A DNA stretch of 64,000 bases. Source: Caproicibacterium lactatifermentans. GTDB lineage: Bacteria; Bacillota; Clostridia; Oscillospirales; Acutalibacteraceae. Both the position numbers and the translations under genes were made by a program. The notes beneath the pieces are model-generated. The model did no database searches. It had not been told where the DNA came from and was given only the letters and a program-made list of their open reading frames with translations. The stretch is taken from contig NZ_CP046051.1 of the NCBI RefSeq assembly GCF_013315815.1, forward strand, positions 1,302,001 to 1,366,000, given 5' to 3'. Of the stretch, positions 17,315 through 26,953 are shown piece by piece. Within the stretch, counting starts at the first letter, position 1. Every line of letters starts with the position of its first letter.

Positions 17315-18592
17315 TTAGCGGTAGATAATGTCATCGCGGCTGGGACCGTTGGAAATCATCTTAAAAGGCACACCGACCGCTTTTTCCGCAAACTCGATAT
17401 ACTTGCGGCAATTTTCCGGCAGGTCCTCATACTTCTTAATACCACGGATGTCACACTTCCAGCCGGGCAGCTTTTCGTAAATCGGCTTACAGTGTTTCAG
17501 CAGTGGTGTCGGCGGGAAGGACTCAATACGCTTGCCGTTCAGGTCATAGGCAACACACACCGGGATTTCGTCCAGATATCCCAGCACGTCCAGCACGGTA
17601 AAGGCAACTTGTGTGGCGCCCTGCGCACGGCAGCCATAACGGGTAGCCACAAGGTCCAGCCAGCCCATACGGCGCGGACGGCCAGTTGTTGCACCGAACT
17701 CTCCGCCGTCACCGCCGCGGTGACGCAGCTCGTCTGCTTCATCGCCAAAGACTTCACTGACAAACTCGCCGGCGCCAACCGCGCTGGAGTATGCCTTTAC
17801 AACCGTGATGATATCCTGAATGGCATACGGCGGCAAACCGGCGCCAACCGCACCATAGCCCGCCAGCGTGGAGCTGGAGGTAACCATGGGGTAAATGCCC
17901 CAATCCGGGTCCTTCAAAGAGCCAAGCTGGCCTTCCAGCAGAATGGTCTTTCCACCCTGCAGCGCCTCATGCAGCAGTGAGAATGTATCCGCCACATAAG
18001 GCTCCAGCATTTCTCTGTACTGCATCAGCTGATTATAAACATCGTCCGCTTTCAGTTCCGGCTGATGATACAGCTCACGGAAAAGGACATTCTTAATCGA
18101 CAGCACATGGTCAATCTTTTCACGAATGCTGGCTTCATCGTCAAAAAGTTCCGCTACCTGAAAACCAATTTTCGCATATTTATCCGAATAGAAAGGCGCA
18201 ATGCCGCTTTTGGTAGAGCCAAAAGACTTTCCCGCCAGACGCGCCTCTTCAAAGGTGTCCTGCTGAATATGATACGGCATGACAACCTGCGCGCGGTCAG
18301 AAACGACCACGTGCGGTTTTGGCACACCGCGGGACTCCAAACCGGCAATTTCCTGTACCAGTTTTTCCGGACTGAGCGCTACGCCATTGCCGATAACATT
18401 GGTGACGTGGTCATAAAAGACACCGGAAGGCAGCTGATGCAGTGCGAATTTTCCATACTGGTTAACAATCGTATGACCCGCATTGCAGCCACCCTGAAAG
18501 CGGACAACAAGATCTGCTTTCTCTGCTTCCACATCGGTGATTTTTCCTTTGCCCTCATCGCCCCAGTTTGCGCCAACAATAGCTTTTACCAT
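17315..18592 (-). CDS. purA: Adenylosuccinate synthase
   Basis: Joins IMP and aspartate using GTP to make adenylosuccinate, the first step from IMP to AMP. 425 aa. The P-loop-like NWGDEGKGK is at residues 9-17, the IMP-binding NAGHT follows, and GAxTGRPRRMGWLD occurs near residue 290. Start ATG 18592 (MVKAIVGANWG) behind AGGAG; the frame continues to 18628 but without support. It follows purB, whose product makes AMP from adenylosuccinate, so the AMP branch is together. Confidence 0.97.
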   Translation of the reverse strand: MVKAIVGANWGDEGKGKITDVEAEKADLVVRFQGGCNAGHTIVNQYGKFALHQLPSGVFYDHVTNVIGNGVALSPEKLVQEIAGLESRGVPKPHVVVSDRAQVVMPYHIQQDTFEEARLAGKSFGSTKSGIAPFYSDKYAKIGFQVAELFDDEASIREKIDHVLSIKNVLFRELYHQPELKADDVYNQLMQYREMLEPYVADTFSLLHEALQGGKTILLEGQLGSLKDPDWGIYPMVTSSSTLAGYGAVGAGLPPYAIQDIITVVKAYSSAVGAGEFVSEVFGDEADELRHRGGDGGEFGATTGRPRRMGWLDLVATRYGCRAQGATQVAFTVLDVLGYLDEIPVCVAYDLNGKRIESFPPTPLLKHCKPIYEKLPGWKCDIRGIKKYEDLPENCRKYIEFAEKAVGVPFKMISNGPSRDDIIYR

Positions 18593-18756
18593 AAGAGTAC
18601 TCCTATCCAGCTGCGCCGCTGCAGCCACTTGACAAGTAACAGTATGGTCCTTTTCCTGAACACAGGGATCCGGCCTCTGTCACTGCTCCGTCCACGGCTT
18701 ATTTAACGAAGCAGAACAGAATTTATTCTACCACATAAATCATCTTTCGTAAACCA

Positions 18757-20187
18757 TTAAACCGTTATGGCCACCGCATCGTCCGGAAACTCCGCATACT
18801 GTGCCAGCACCGGCGCCACGGTTTCCTTCAAAAATTCTTCTGTCTGTTGCGGTGCACACCCCACATACTTTTCGGGTTTCACCACTTCCTGTAGCTGCTC
18901 CAGTGTGACACCAAAAATCGGGTCATCCGCAATGCGCTGCAGAAGGTCGTTTTCCCCGCCCTCTTCCTTGACAACCTTGCTGGCCGCCATGGAATGCTGC
19001 CGAATATGCTCATGCAGCTGCTGACGGTCGCCGCCGCGCTTGACAGCGTCCATCATGATATTTTCTGTTGCCATAAAGGGCAGTTCTCGCTGCAAATGCT
19101 GCATAATCACCTTTGGATATACGACCAGACCGTCCGCAACATTGCGGTACAGGTTCAAGATACCGTCCACTGCCAGGAATGCTTCCGGCACAGAAATTCG
19201 CTTGTTTGCGGAATCGTCCAATGTACGTTCAAACCACTGTGTGGAAGCCGTCATAGCCGGATTCAGTGCATCGGCAATGACATAGCGGGCAAGGGACGCA
19301 ATACGTTCACTGCGCATAGGATTGCGTTTATAGGCCATCGCAGAAGAGCCAATCTGCTTTTTCTCGAACGGCTCTTCCACCTCTTTCAAATGCTGCAGCA
19401 GGCGAATGTCATTGCTGAACTTCGCCGCGCTTTGGGCAACACCAGAAAGGACATTCAGCACCTGACTGTCCAGTTTGCGGGAGTAGGTCTGACCAGAAAC
19501 CGGGAAAACACCGGAGAAGCCCATCTTTTCCGCAATCTTGCAGTCCACCGCTTTTACCTTCTTATGGTCCCCGTCAAACAGCTCGAGAAAGCTTGCCTGT
19601 GTACCGGTGGTTCCCTTGCTGCCCAGCAGCTTTGCCTTACTCAGCTGGTAGCGCACATCTTCCAAGTCCATCAGAAGGTCCTGCATCCACAGTGTAGCGC
19701 GTTTGCCGACTGTAGTTGGCTGGGCCGGCTGAAAATGCGTAAATGCCAGTGTCGGTTGGTCCTTTTCCTTTTCAGCAAACTTCGCCAGCACCCGCAGCAC
19801 GCTGACAATCTTCTTTTCAACCAGCTGCAATGCTTCCGTCATAATAATAATATCAGTATTATCGCCAACATAGCAGGAAGTGGCACCGAGGTGGATAATA
19901 GGCTCTGCCTTTGGGCACTGTACGCCAAACGCATAAACATGGCTCATAACGTCGTGACGGACTTCTTTTTCACGGGCTTCCGCAACGTCATAGTTAATAT
20001 CGTCCCGGTGCGCTTTCATTTCATCGATCTGCTCCTGCGTAATGGAAAGGCCCAGTTCTTTTTCCGACTCAGCCAGCGCAATCCACAGCCGCCGCCAAGT
20101 ACGGAATTTTTTGTCCGGGGAAAACAGATATTTCATTTCCTTGTCCGCATACCGCGCAGAAAGCGGCGATTCATACGTATCTTTCAA
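18757..20187 (-). CDS. purB: Adenylosuccinate lyase
   Basis: Fumarase/aspartase-superfamily lyase that releases fumarate from SAICAR and from adenylosuccinate, serving both IMP synthesis and the AMP branch. 476 aa. The superfamily signature appears as GSSAMAYKRNPMRSE near residues 281-295, and THFQPAQPTT near 155 carries the conserved His. Starts with TTG (MKDTYESPLS) behind AAAGGAGGAA. It follows purF after 17 bases in the same operon. Confidence 0.97.
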   Translation of the reverse strand: MKDTYESPLSARYADKEMKYLFSPDKKFRTWRRLWIALAESEKELGLSITQEQIDEMKAHRDDINYDVAEAREKEVRHDVMSHVYAFGVQCPKAEPIIHLGATSCYVGDNTDIIIMTEALQLVEKKIVSVLRVLAKFAEKEKDQPTLAFTHFQPAQPTTVGKRATLWMQDLLMDLEDVRYQLSKAKLLGSKGTTGTQASFLELFDGDHKKVKAVDCKIAEKMGFSGVFPVSGQTYSRKLDSQVLNVLSGVAQSAAKFSNDIRLLQHLKEVEEPFEKKQIGSSAMAYKRNPMRSERIASLARYVIADALNPAMTASTQWFERTLDDSANKRISVPEAFLAVDGILNLYRNVADGLVVYPKVIMQHLQRELPFMATENIMMDAVKRGGDRQQLHEHIRQHSMAASKVVKEEGGENDLLQRIADDPIFGVTLEQLQEVVKPEKYVGCAPQQTEEFLKETVAPVLAQYAEFPDDAVAITV

Positions 20188-20204
20188 GTGCAGAGTTCCT
20201 CCTT

Positions 20205-21656
20205 TTACTTTACCCGCTGGATAGGCTTGGTATAATCATACATTTTATCCGCAACGGAAACATTCGGTATTGGCGCGGGGTAATGTCCGGTGAAGCAGGC
20301 GTCACAGAAGCCGCCCTCTACACCAAGCATAGGCGCAAGATTTTCCACACGCAGGTAGTCAATCGAGTCAGCACCGCTCATTTTGCCAATTTCCTCAACT
20401 GTATGCTGGCAGGCAATCAGGCAGTCCTTGTCCGGAATATCCGTGCCGTAATAGCAGGGCCACCGGAACGGCGGCGAGCTGATGCGCAGATGTACTTCTT
20501 TGGCACCCGCGTCCCGCAGGACACTGACCAAACGTGCACAGGTTGTCCCGCGCACAATGGAGTCATCCAACAACACCACACGCTTGCCACGGAAGGCGTG
20601 TGGAATCAGGTTCAGTTTCAGCCGAACACTCTTTTCACGCTCTCCCTGTGTTGGTTTAATGAACGTACGGCCAATGTAAGAATTCTTAACAATGCCCTTC
20701 TGGTAAGGAATTCCGCTGGCTTCCGCATAGCCAATCGCCGCATCAATACCGGATTCCGGCACACCGATGACTACATCAGCATCCACAGGTTTCTGCTTCC
20801 ACAGCAGACAGCCCGCACGCTTGCGCGCTTCATAGACATTGATACCATCAATGACGCTGTCCGGCCGTGCAAAGTAAATGTACTCAAATACACACAGGGA
20901 TTTGTGCCGTCCCGTCGGTTTCTGCACAACGTGCAAACCGTCCCGGTCCGCCATAACAACTTCACCTGGCTCAACGTCCCGCACAAAAGTCGCGCCGCAG
21001 GCGTCCAATGCGCAGGTTTCAGAGGCGAAAACGTAGGTCCTCTCCCCTATCCGGCCAATGACCAGTGGGCGGAAGCCGTTGGGGTCACGTGCGGCAATCA
21101 GCTTCTGCGGGCTCATAACAACCAGCGAATAGGAACCCCGCAGGTACGGCAGTGTACGTATTACTGCTTCTTCTATGGAAGAAGATGTGACGCGCTGTTG
21201 TGCAATGATATAAGCAATCGCTTCTGTGTCGATTGTTGTTTGGAAGATGCAGCCTTTCTGTATCAGCTCTTCGTGCAGTTCGTAGGCGTTGGTCAGGTTG
21301 CCGTTGTGCGCAATGGCAATCGTCCCCTTTATATAGCGCATAACAAGCGGCTGTGCGTTTTCACGCACACTGGCACCGGCTGTAGAATAACGTACATGGG
21401 CACAGGCCATTTGCCCCAGCAGGCTGTCCAATACCTGCTGGTCAAACGCCTCCGTTACCAGCCCCATGCTTTTGGAAGAAGAAAAAACCCCGCGGTCGTT
21501 GGTGACAATGCCGCAGCTTTCCTGTCCACGGTGCTGCTGTGCCAGCAGACCATTGTAAGAAGCGTAAGCGACGTTTACGGAGGCGTCCGGACTGCAAATG
21601 CCAAAGACGCCGCACTCTTCATGTGGTTTCTGTTCGTACGCAAATTCATTGAGCAA
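20205..21656 (-). CDS. purF: Amidophosphoribosyltransferase
   Basis: Commits PRPP to purine synthesis by replacing pyrophosphate with ammonia from glutamine. 483 aa from a TTG at 21656 behind GGAGGGG. The first residues (14) look like the propeptide removed to expose the catalytic Cys15 of CGVFGI as the N-terminal nucleophile. Phosphoribosyltransferase motif VVLLDDSIVRGTT is near residue 355. Late CDACFTGHYP and an earlier Cys suggest the 4Fe-4S form known from Bacillus. The frame is open to 21713, overlapping purC, but the binding site favours 21656. Confidence 0.96.
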   Translation of the reverse strand: MLNEFAYEQKPHEECGVFGICSPDASVNVAYASYNGLLAQQHRGQESCGIVTNDRGVFSSSKSMGLVTEAFDQQVLDSLLGQMACAHVRYSTAGASVRENAQPLVMRYIKGTIAIAHNGNLTNAYELHEELIQKGCIFQTTIDTEAIAYIIAQQRVTSSSIEEAVIRTLPYLRGSYSLVVMSPQKLIAARDPNGFRPLVIGRIGERTYVFASETCALDACGATFVRDVEPGEVVMADRDGLHVVQKPTGRHKSLCVFEYIYFARPDSVIDGINVYEARKRAGCLLWKQKPVDADVVIGVPESGIDAAIGYAEASGIPYQKGIVKNSYIGRTFIKPTQGEREKSVRLKLNLIPHAFRGKRVVLLDDSIVRGTTCARLVSVLRDAGAKEVHLRISSPPFRWPCYYGTDIPDKDCLIACQHTVEEIGKMSGADSIDYLRVENLAPMLGVEGGFCDACFTGHYPAPIPNVSVADKMYDYTKPIQRVK

Positions 21657-21702
21657 AAAGGTTCCCCTCCTTGTCAGGTCAGCAAAGCAGGTGCTCCCTG
21701 CT

Positions 21703-22407
21703 TTACAGGCCAATGCGCTTCATAACTTCGGCATAAGCTTCTTCCACACCGCCAAGGTTGCGGCGGAAGCGGTCCTTGTCCAGCTTCTCATGTGTTTTAA
21801 CGTCCCAGAAACGGCAGGTATCCGGGCTGATTTCGTCCGCCAGAATAATCTGGCCCTTGTAGCGGCCGAATTCCAGCTTAAAGTCGATAAGGTCAATGTT
21901 GACGCTCAGGAAGAACTTCTTCATCAGTTCATTGATACGCAGTGCCATTTCCTTAATGGTGTTCACTTCTGCTTCGGTTGCCCAGCCCATAGCCAGAACA
22001 TGGGAATCGTTGACCATTGGGTCATCCAGAGCATCGGACTTATAGCAGAACTCCAGAACTGGGCACTTCAGTACGCTGCCTTCTGGCACGCCAAGGCGCT
22101 TGGAGAAAGAGCCGGCTGCCACATTGCGAATGATAACTTCCAGCGGAACAATCTGCACTTTTTTCACCAGTGTATCGCGGTCGCTGAGTTCCTTGACATA
22201 ATGTGTTAGGATGCCATGTTTCTCCAACATTTTGAACATATAGTTGCTCATCTTATTATTGACAACGCCCTTGCCAGTGATGGTTCCCTTTTTCTTGCCA
22301 TTGAATGCGGTTGCGTCATCCTTGTAAGAAACGATGCAGTAATCCAGGTCATCCGTAGCGAAAACTTTTTTGGCTTTGCCTTCGTACAGCTGTTCTGTCT
22401 TTTCCAT
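21703..22407 (-). CDS. purC: SAICAR synthetase
   Basis: ATP-dependent ligase that joins CAIR and aspartate in purine synthesis. 234 aa, the bacterial length. Starts MEKTEQLYEGKAKKVF, with the conserved YEGKAKK and VPLEVIIRNVAAGS (about residue 85) and the late DSLDK-region equivalent DEISPDTCRFWD (about 190). ATG behind GGAGGTA. It is the first gene of the purC-purF-purB run, 82 bases after carB with a hairpin in between. Confidence 0.97.
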   Translation of the reverse strand: MEKTEQLYEGKAKKVFATDDLDYCIVSYKDDATAFNGKKKGTITGKGVVNNKMSNYMFKMLEKHGILTHYVKELSDRDTLVKKVQIVPLEVIIRNVAAGSFSKRLGVPEGSVLKCPVLEFCYKSDALDDPMVNDSHVLAMGWATEAEVNTIKEMALRINELMKKFFLSVNIDLIDFKLEFGRYKGQIILADEISPDTCRFWDVKTHEKLDKDRFRRNLGGVEEAYAEVMKRIGL

Positions 22408-22467
22408 GAAAAATACCTCCGTTATGCTTGAAAATCTATATAAAATTTACGGGAAGGCGAAGGGAAA

Positions 22468-22496
22468 TGTCTGACGGAATGAGTTCCGTTCAGACA
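22468..22496 (-). terminator. Hairpin at the end of carB
   Basis: Minus strand: TGTCTGA-CGGAA pairs with TTCCG-TCAGACA. Only a weak T-run (TTTCCCTT) follows, so termination may be partial and purCFB could be read through from carAB. It overlaps the carB stop. Confidence 0.5.
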
Positions 22497-25400
22497 AAAT
22501 TCAGGAATCTGTTGACACTGGTAATATCCACAACACTCAGCTGAGTGGTCTGCACATGACGTGCGCAGGTAAGGAATGCGTTGGCCGTATCCAGAGAAGT
22601 CAGGCAGGTAACACCGCACTCCACCGCGGCACGCCGAATGGTAAAACCGTCACGGCTGTGCTGTGCGGTTGTAGTGGGTGTATTGATAATGAGGTCCGCT
22701 TTGCCGGAAGTGACCAGCGAAAGCGTATCCCGTTCTCCCTGCCCAATTTTACACACACGGATAGTCGGAATGTCGTGGTCGTTCAGGTAATCAGACGTAC
22801 CGGCCGTAGCATAAATGGTCCAGCCGAGGTCATATAGGCCCTTGGCAATCGGCAGCACTTCCGGCTTGTCGCTGTTCTTCACGGTGATGATGACACGGCC
22901 GTTCTGAATGAGGTGTACACCTGCACCGTAAAATGCCTTAATCAGCGCCTCGTCAAATGTGCGGGCAATGCCCAGCACTTCACCGGTCGACTTCATCTCC
23001 GGTCCGAGGTTAATTTCCGCCTCACGGATTTTTTCAAAGGAGAACACCGGCATTTTAACAGCGACATAATCGTGCGGACGCTGCAGACCATACCGATACC
23101 CCATTTCCGGCAGCGTCTTTCCGAAGAAAGTATTGACTGCCAGCGGGACAATCGGAATACCTGTTACCTTGCTGATGTACGGCACCGTACGGGAAGAACG
23201 CGGATTTGCCTCAATAATGTACACAAGATCATCCTTGACAATGAACTGCACATTGAGCAGGCCCTTTACATGCAGTGCTTTTGCCAGCTGGCGGGTGTAG
23301 GAAACAATGGTTTCCTGCGCCTCTTCGCTTAGGCTAATCGGAGGATACACCGAGATACTGTCGCCGGAATGAATGCCGGCACGTTCCACATGCTGCATAA
23401 TGCCGGGAATGACCGAATCGGTACCGTCACAAACTGCATCTACTTCTACTTCAGTACCCATCAGGTACTTATCCACCAAGATGGGGTGCTCCTGTGCGAT
23501 ACGATTGATAATGCCAATCTGATTGATAATATCCTGGTCCGTATAGGCAATCTGCATGCCCTGTCCGCCCAGCACATAGGAGGGGCGCACCAAAACTGGA
23601 TAACCCAGTTCATGGGCCGCAGCAATAGCTTCTTCACAGGTAAAGACGGTACGGCCTGCCGCACGCGGAATCTGGCAGGCATTCAGAATCTCATCAAAGC
23701 GTTCACGGTCCTCCGCAAGGTCAATGCTGTCACTGGAAGTGCCCAGCACCGGAACACCCATCTGCTCAATGGACGCTGCCAGCTTAATGGCCGTCTGGCC
23801 GCCGAACTGGCACACTGCGCCGTCCGGCTTTTCCAGTTGTACAATATGCAGGACGTCCTCTTCTGTCAGCGGCTCAAAGTACAGTTTGTCTGCAATATCA
23901 AAGTCAGTGGAAACCGTTTCAGGATTATTGTTGACAATGATGGTTTCATAGCCGAGGTCACGCAGTGCCCAAACGCTGTGCACCGAGCAGAAATCAAACT
24001 CAATGCCCTGTCCAATACGGATAGGGCCGGAACCAATGACCATAATCTTCTTACGGTCAGAACGGGGACTGGATTCATTCTGCGTGCCGTAGCAGGAGTA
24101 ATAATATGGCGTTTCGGCATCAAACTCTGCCGCGCAGGTATCGACCATTTTATAAACCGGATGAATCTTCCAGTCGTCCTCCAGCTTGCGGATTTCTTCC
24201 ACGGATTTTCCGCAAAGCTCACTGATGGTGCTGTCCAGGAAACCGAAGTTTTTGGCGTGCAGCAGCAGTTCCTGTGTTAACGGCTGTGCCTGCAGATCAT
24301 TTTCTGTTTCGACGATTGCCTGCAGTTTGCCGATAAACCACAGGTCAATTTTGGTAATGTCATGAATCTGCTGAACGGGTACATGGCGGCGCAGTGCTTC
24401 CGCACAAACCCACAGACGGCGGTCGTCAATATTGTGCAGGCGCTTGACGATTTCTTCATCAGAAAGCTTGGCCAGTGATGGGTCCCGCAGGCTGTAAAGA
24501 TTCTGCTCCAGGCAGCGTACAGCCTTCATCAGTGCCATCTCAAAGTTAGGGGCAATCCCCATCACTTCGCCGGTTGCCTGCATCTGTGTACCCAGCGTAT
24601 GGCGGGCACCGATAAATTTATCAAACGGCCACTTTGGAATCTTAACGACACAGTAGTCCAGTGTCGGCTCAAAGCAGGCGTACGTCTTTTTGGTAATGGC
24701 GTTCTTAACTTCATCCAGCGTATAGCCCAGTGCAATCTTGCTGGCCACCTTTGCAATCGGGTAGCCGGTTGCTTTACTTGCCAAAGCAGAGGAACGGCTG
24801 ACACGTGGATTGACTTCAATGACGCTATACTCAAAACTGTCTGGATTTAATGCAAACTGTACATTACAGCCGCCCTCTACGCCCAATTCCGTGATAATAT
24901 CCAAAGCCGCTGTGCGCAGCATTTGTGTTTCTTTATCTTCCAGTGTTTGACAGGGTGCCACCACAATGGAGTCGCCGGTATGCACACCGACCGGGTCCAG
25001 GTTTTCCATGTTGCACACAGTGATGCAGTTGCCGTTATGGTCACGCATAACTTCGTATTCGATTTCTTTCCAACCGGCAATGCTGCGTTCAATCAGTACC
25101 TGATGCACGCGGCTGCGCTGCAGGCCAAGGGTAGCGATTTCTTCCAGCTCTTTTTTGTCGGCAGCGATACCGCCGCCGCTACCGCCCAGCGTGTACGCCG
25201 GACGGACAACAACCGGATAGCCTATCTTGTCAGCAATCTTAAAGCAGGTGTCCAAGTCTTCCGCCACCGCGCTGTCCGCACAGGGCTGGTCAATGCGCTC
25301 CATGGCTTCTTTAAACAGTTCCCGATCTTCTGCCATACGAATGGTGTTGGCACTAGTACCAATCATCTCAACATGGTGCTCTTTCAGAAAGCCGGACTCC

Positions 25401-25708
25401 TCCAGTTCCACTGCCAGGTTCAGGGCATTCTGTCCGCCGAGTGTCGGCAGAATGCTGTCCGGCTTTTCTTTGATGATGACTTTTTTGACTGTATCCGTTG
25501 TCAGCGGCTCAATATAGACCTTATCGGCAATCTGCTTGTCCGTCATAATGGTAGCAGGGTTGGAGTTAATTAGAACGACTTCCACGCCCTCTTCCCGCAG
25601 GGCACGGCACGCCTGTGTGCCAGCATAGTCAAATTCGGCCGCCTGTCCAATCACGATAGGGCCGGACCCAATGATGATGACTTTTTTAATTTCCGGACGT
25701 TTACTCAA
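22490..25708 (-). CDS. carB: Carbamoyl-phosphate synthase, large subunit
   Basis: Makes carbamoyl phosphate from bicarbonate, ammonia and two ATP for pyrimidine and arginine synthesis. 1072 aa, full length, with the internal duplication: two ATP-grasp halves (each starting GSGPIxIGQ, near residues 13 and 567), an oligomerisation region between, and a C-terminal MGS-like regulatory domain (about 940-1072). Start is TTG overlapping the carA stop (TTGA), a coupled arrangement. Confidence 0.98.
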   Translation of the reverse strand: MSKRPEIKKVIIIGSGPIVIGQAAEFDYAGTQACRALREEGVEVVLINSNPATIMTDKQIADKVYIEPLTTDTVKKVIIKEKPDSILPTLGGQNALNLAVELEESGFLKEHHVEMIGTSANTIRMAEDRELFKEAMERIDQPCADSAVAEDLDTCFKIADKIGYPVVVRPAYTLGGSGGGIAADKKELEEIATLGLQRSRVHQVLIERSIAGWKEIEYEVMRDHNGNCITVCNMENLDPVGVHTGDSIVVAPCQTLEDKETQMLRTAALDIITELGVEGGCNVQFALNPDSFEYSVIEVNPRVSRSSALASKATGYPIAKVASKIALGYTLDEVKNAITKKTYACFEPTLDYCVVKIPKWPFDKFIGARHTLGTQMQATGEVMGIAPNFEMALMKAVRCLEQNLYSLRDPSLAKLSDEEIVKRLHNIDDRRLWVCAEALRRHVPVQQIHDITKIDLWFIGKLQAIVETENDLQAQPLTQELLLHAKNFGFLDSTISELCGKSVEEIRKLEDDWKIHPVYKMVDTCAAEFDAETPYYYSCYGTQNESSPRSDRKKIMVIGSGPIRIGQGIEFDFCSVHSVWALRDLGYETIIVNNNPETVSTDFDIADKLYFEPLTEEDVLHIVQLEKPDGAVCQFGGQTAIKLAASIEQMGVPVLGTSSDSIDLAEDRERFDEILNACQIPRAAGRTVFTCEEAIAAAHELGYPVLVRPSYVLGGQGMQIAYTDQDIINQIGIINRIAQEHPILVDKYLMGTEVEVDAVCDGTDSVIPGIMQHVERAGIHSGDSISVYPPISLSEEAQETIVSYTRQLAKALHVKGLLNVQFIVKDDLVYIIEANPRSSRTVPYISKVTGIPIVPLAVNTFFGKTLPEMGYRYGLQRPHDYVAVKMPVFSFEKIREAEINLGPEMKSTGEVLGIARTFDEALIKAFYGAGVHLIQNGRVIITVKNSDKPEVLPIAKGLYDLGWTIYATAGTSDYLNDHDIPTIRVCKIGQGERDTLSLVTSGKADLIINTPTTTAQHSRDGFTIRRAAVECGVTCLTSLDTANAFLTCARHVQTTQLSVVDITSVNRFLNFV

Positions 25709-26790
25709 AGCCGCTCACCTCCAAGTACTTTCATAAAACGGTCAAACAAGAATGCCGTATCACGCGGGCCGCCGCAGGCTTCTGGGTGGAACTGCACAGA
25801 GAAGCACCGGCCATTCTTATAACGCAGGCCCTCAATGCTGCCGTCGTTCATGCTGACGAAGCTGATGCTGGCGACTGCCGGGTCCACTGTCTTTTCATCT
25901 ACAACATAGCCATGGTTTTGGGACGTAATATAAACGCGGTTGGTCGCAAGGTCCTTGACCGGATGATTGATGCCACGGTGGCCATACTTCAGCTTATAAG
26001 TGTCAAAGCCCTGTGCCAGCGCCATCAGCTGATGTCCCAGGCAAATGGCAAAGGTCGGCACATCCGCCGCATATACTTTCTTTAATTCCGCAATCGCTTT
26101 TTTGCACTCTTTGGGGTCGCCCGGGCCGTTGCTGAGCATGATGCCGTCCGGCTTCCACTCCATCACCTGCTCGAAGGCAGCGTCCCACGGGAAACACTTC
26201 ACGGTACAGCCGTGCGCCACCAGGGAACGAATGATGTTGCTCTTAACGCCATAGTCCATCAGCGCAACTTTCACCGCACCGTCGCCGTACACATTGCCTC
26301 CCCGTACACTGACCTGCGGTACACAGGATTCCAGCCGATAAGCCGCAATCTTCTGTTTCATTGCCTGCTGGTCAATGTCTTCCAGCCGGTCGGCATAGGC
26401 AATCATGCCGCGCATGGTGCCGCTTTCACGCAGAATACGTGTCAGCGCGCGTGTATCGATGCCCTGCAGGCCCGGCACATGATGTGCCGTAAGATAGCTG
26501 TTCAGGTCAATGTCGCAGCGGAAATTGCTTGCCACATTGGAAACGGAGCGGACAATATAAGCCCGCAGCCACGGTTTTGCAGATTCTGCATCTTCATAGC
26601 AGATGCCATAATTGCCAATCATGGGATACGTCATGACGACTCCCTGTCCCGCATACGAGGGGTCCGTCAGCAGCTCCGGATAGCCGCACATGGCGCTGTT
26701 GAACACTACTTCACATAAGATATCGTGTTCATCGCCAAAACCGGTGCCGGCAAAGGTCGCCCCATTTTCCAGCATCAGCAGTCCTTTCAT
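25705..26790 (-). CDS. carA: Carbamoyl-phosphate synthase, small subunit
   Basis: Glutaminase partner of CarB. 361 aa: N-terminal CPSase small-chain domain (ENGATFAGTGFG, GMTGYPE-like CGYPELLTDPSYAGQ) and C-terminal class I amidotransferase with nucleophile Cys in ICLGHQ (about 240) and His/Glu in FHPEA (about 343). I chose the ATG at 26790 (MKGLLMLENG) with GGTGA upstream; the frame extends to 26820. No PyrR-type or arginine-type control element was recognised, although a hairpin lies upstream. Confidence 0.96.
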   Translation of the reverse strand: MKGLLMLENGATFAGTGFGDEHDILCEVVFNSAMCGYPELLTDPSYAGQGVVMTYPMIGNYGICYEDAESAKPWLRAYIVRSVSNVASNFRCDIDLNSYLTAHHVPGLQGIDTRALTRILRESGTMRGMIAYADRLEDIDQQAMKQKIAAYRLESCVPQVSVRGGNVYGDGAVKVALMDYGVKSNIIRSLVAHGCTVKCFPWDAAFEQVMEWKPDGIMLSNGPGDPKECKKAIAELKKVYAADVPTFAICLGHQLMALAQGFDTYKLKYGHRGINHPVKDLATNRVYITSQNHGYVVDEKTVDPAVASISFVSMNDGSIEGLRYKNGRCFSVQFHPEACGGPRDTAFLFDRFMKVLGGERL

Positions 26791-26892
26791 GAAATCACCA
26801 GCCATTTCTATAAAATTCAATTCTGCTTAACAATTTTCGCAGAAGACATCCTCAAGCTTTTTCCGCAGGCAAAGGTTCTTTACCGCGGACAG

Positions 26893-26939
26893 AACGATTC
26901 CCTCAGTCGCGGGCAAAACCTGTCAGGCGGTCTGAGGGA
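26893..26939. other. Hairpin between dapL and carA
   Basis: TCCCTCAG (plus strand) pairs with CTGAGGGA with further internal pairing. The T-run GCTTTTTC is on the plus side, whereas both flanking genes run minus, so it is not an ordinary terminator for them. It could be a leader structure of carA; not recognised as a PyrR site. Confidence 0.4.
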
Positions 26940-26953
26940 GCTTTTTCATTGAT

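Noticed and set aside
20283-21725. 480-codon open frame on the plus strand across purF
   Set aside because: Antisense to an unmistakable purF; no binding site and a composition typical of reverse-frame shadows in GC-rich DNA. The same holds for long antisense frames over purB (18994-20235), carB (23369-24280), dapL (27329-28192), dapF (28271-29146) and the M23 gene (32885-34288).
26893-26939. PyrR attenuator before carA
   Set aside because: There is a hairpin, but the PyrR-binding consensus was not found and the T-run is on the wrong strand.
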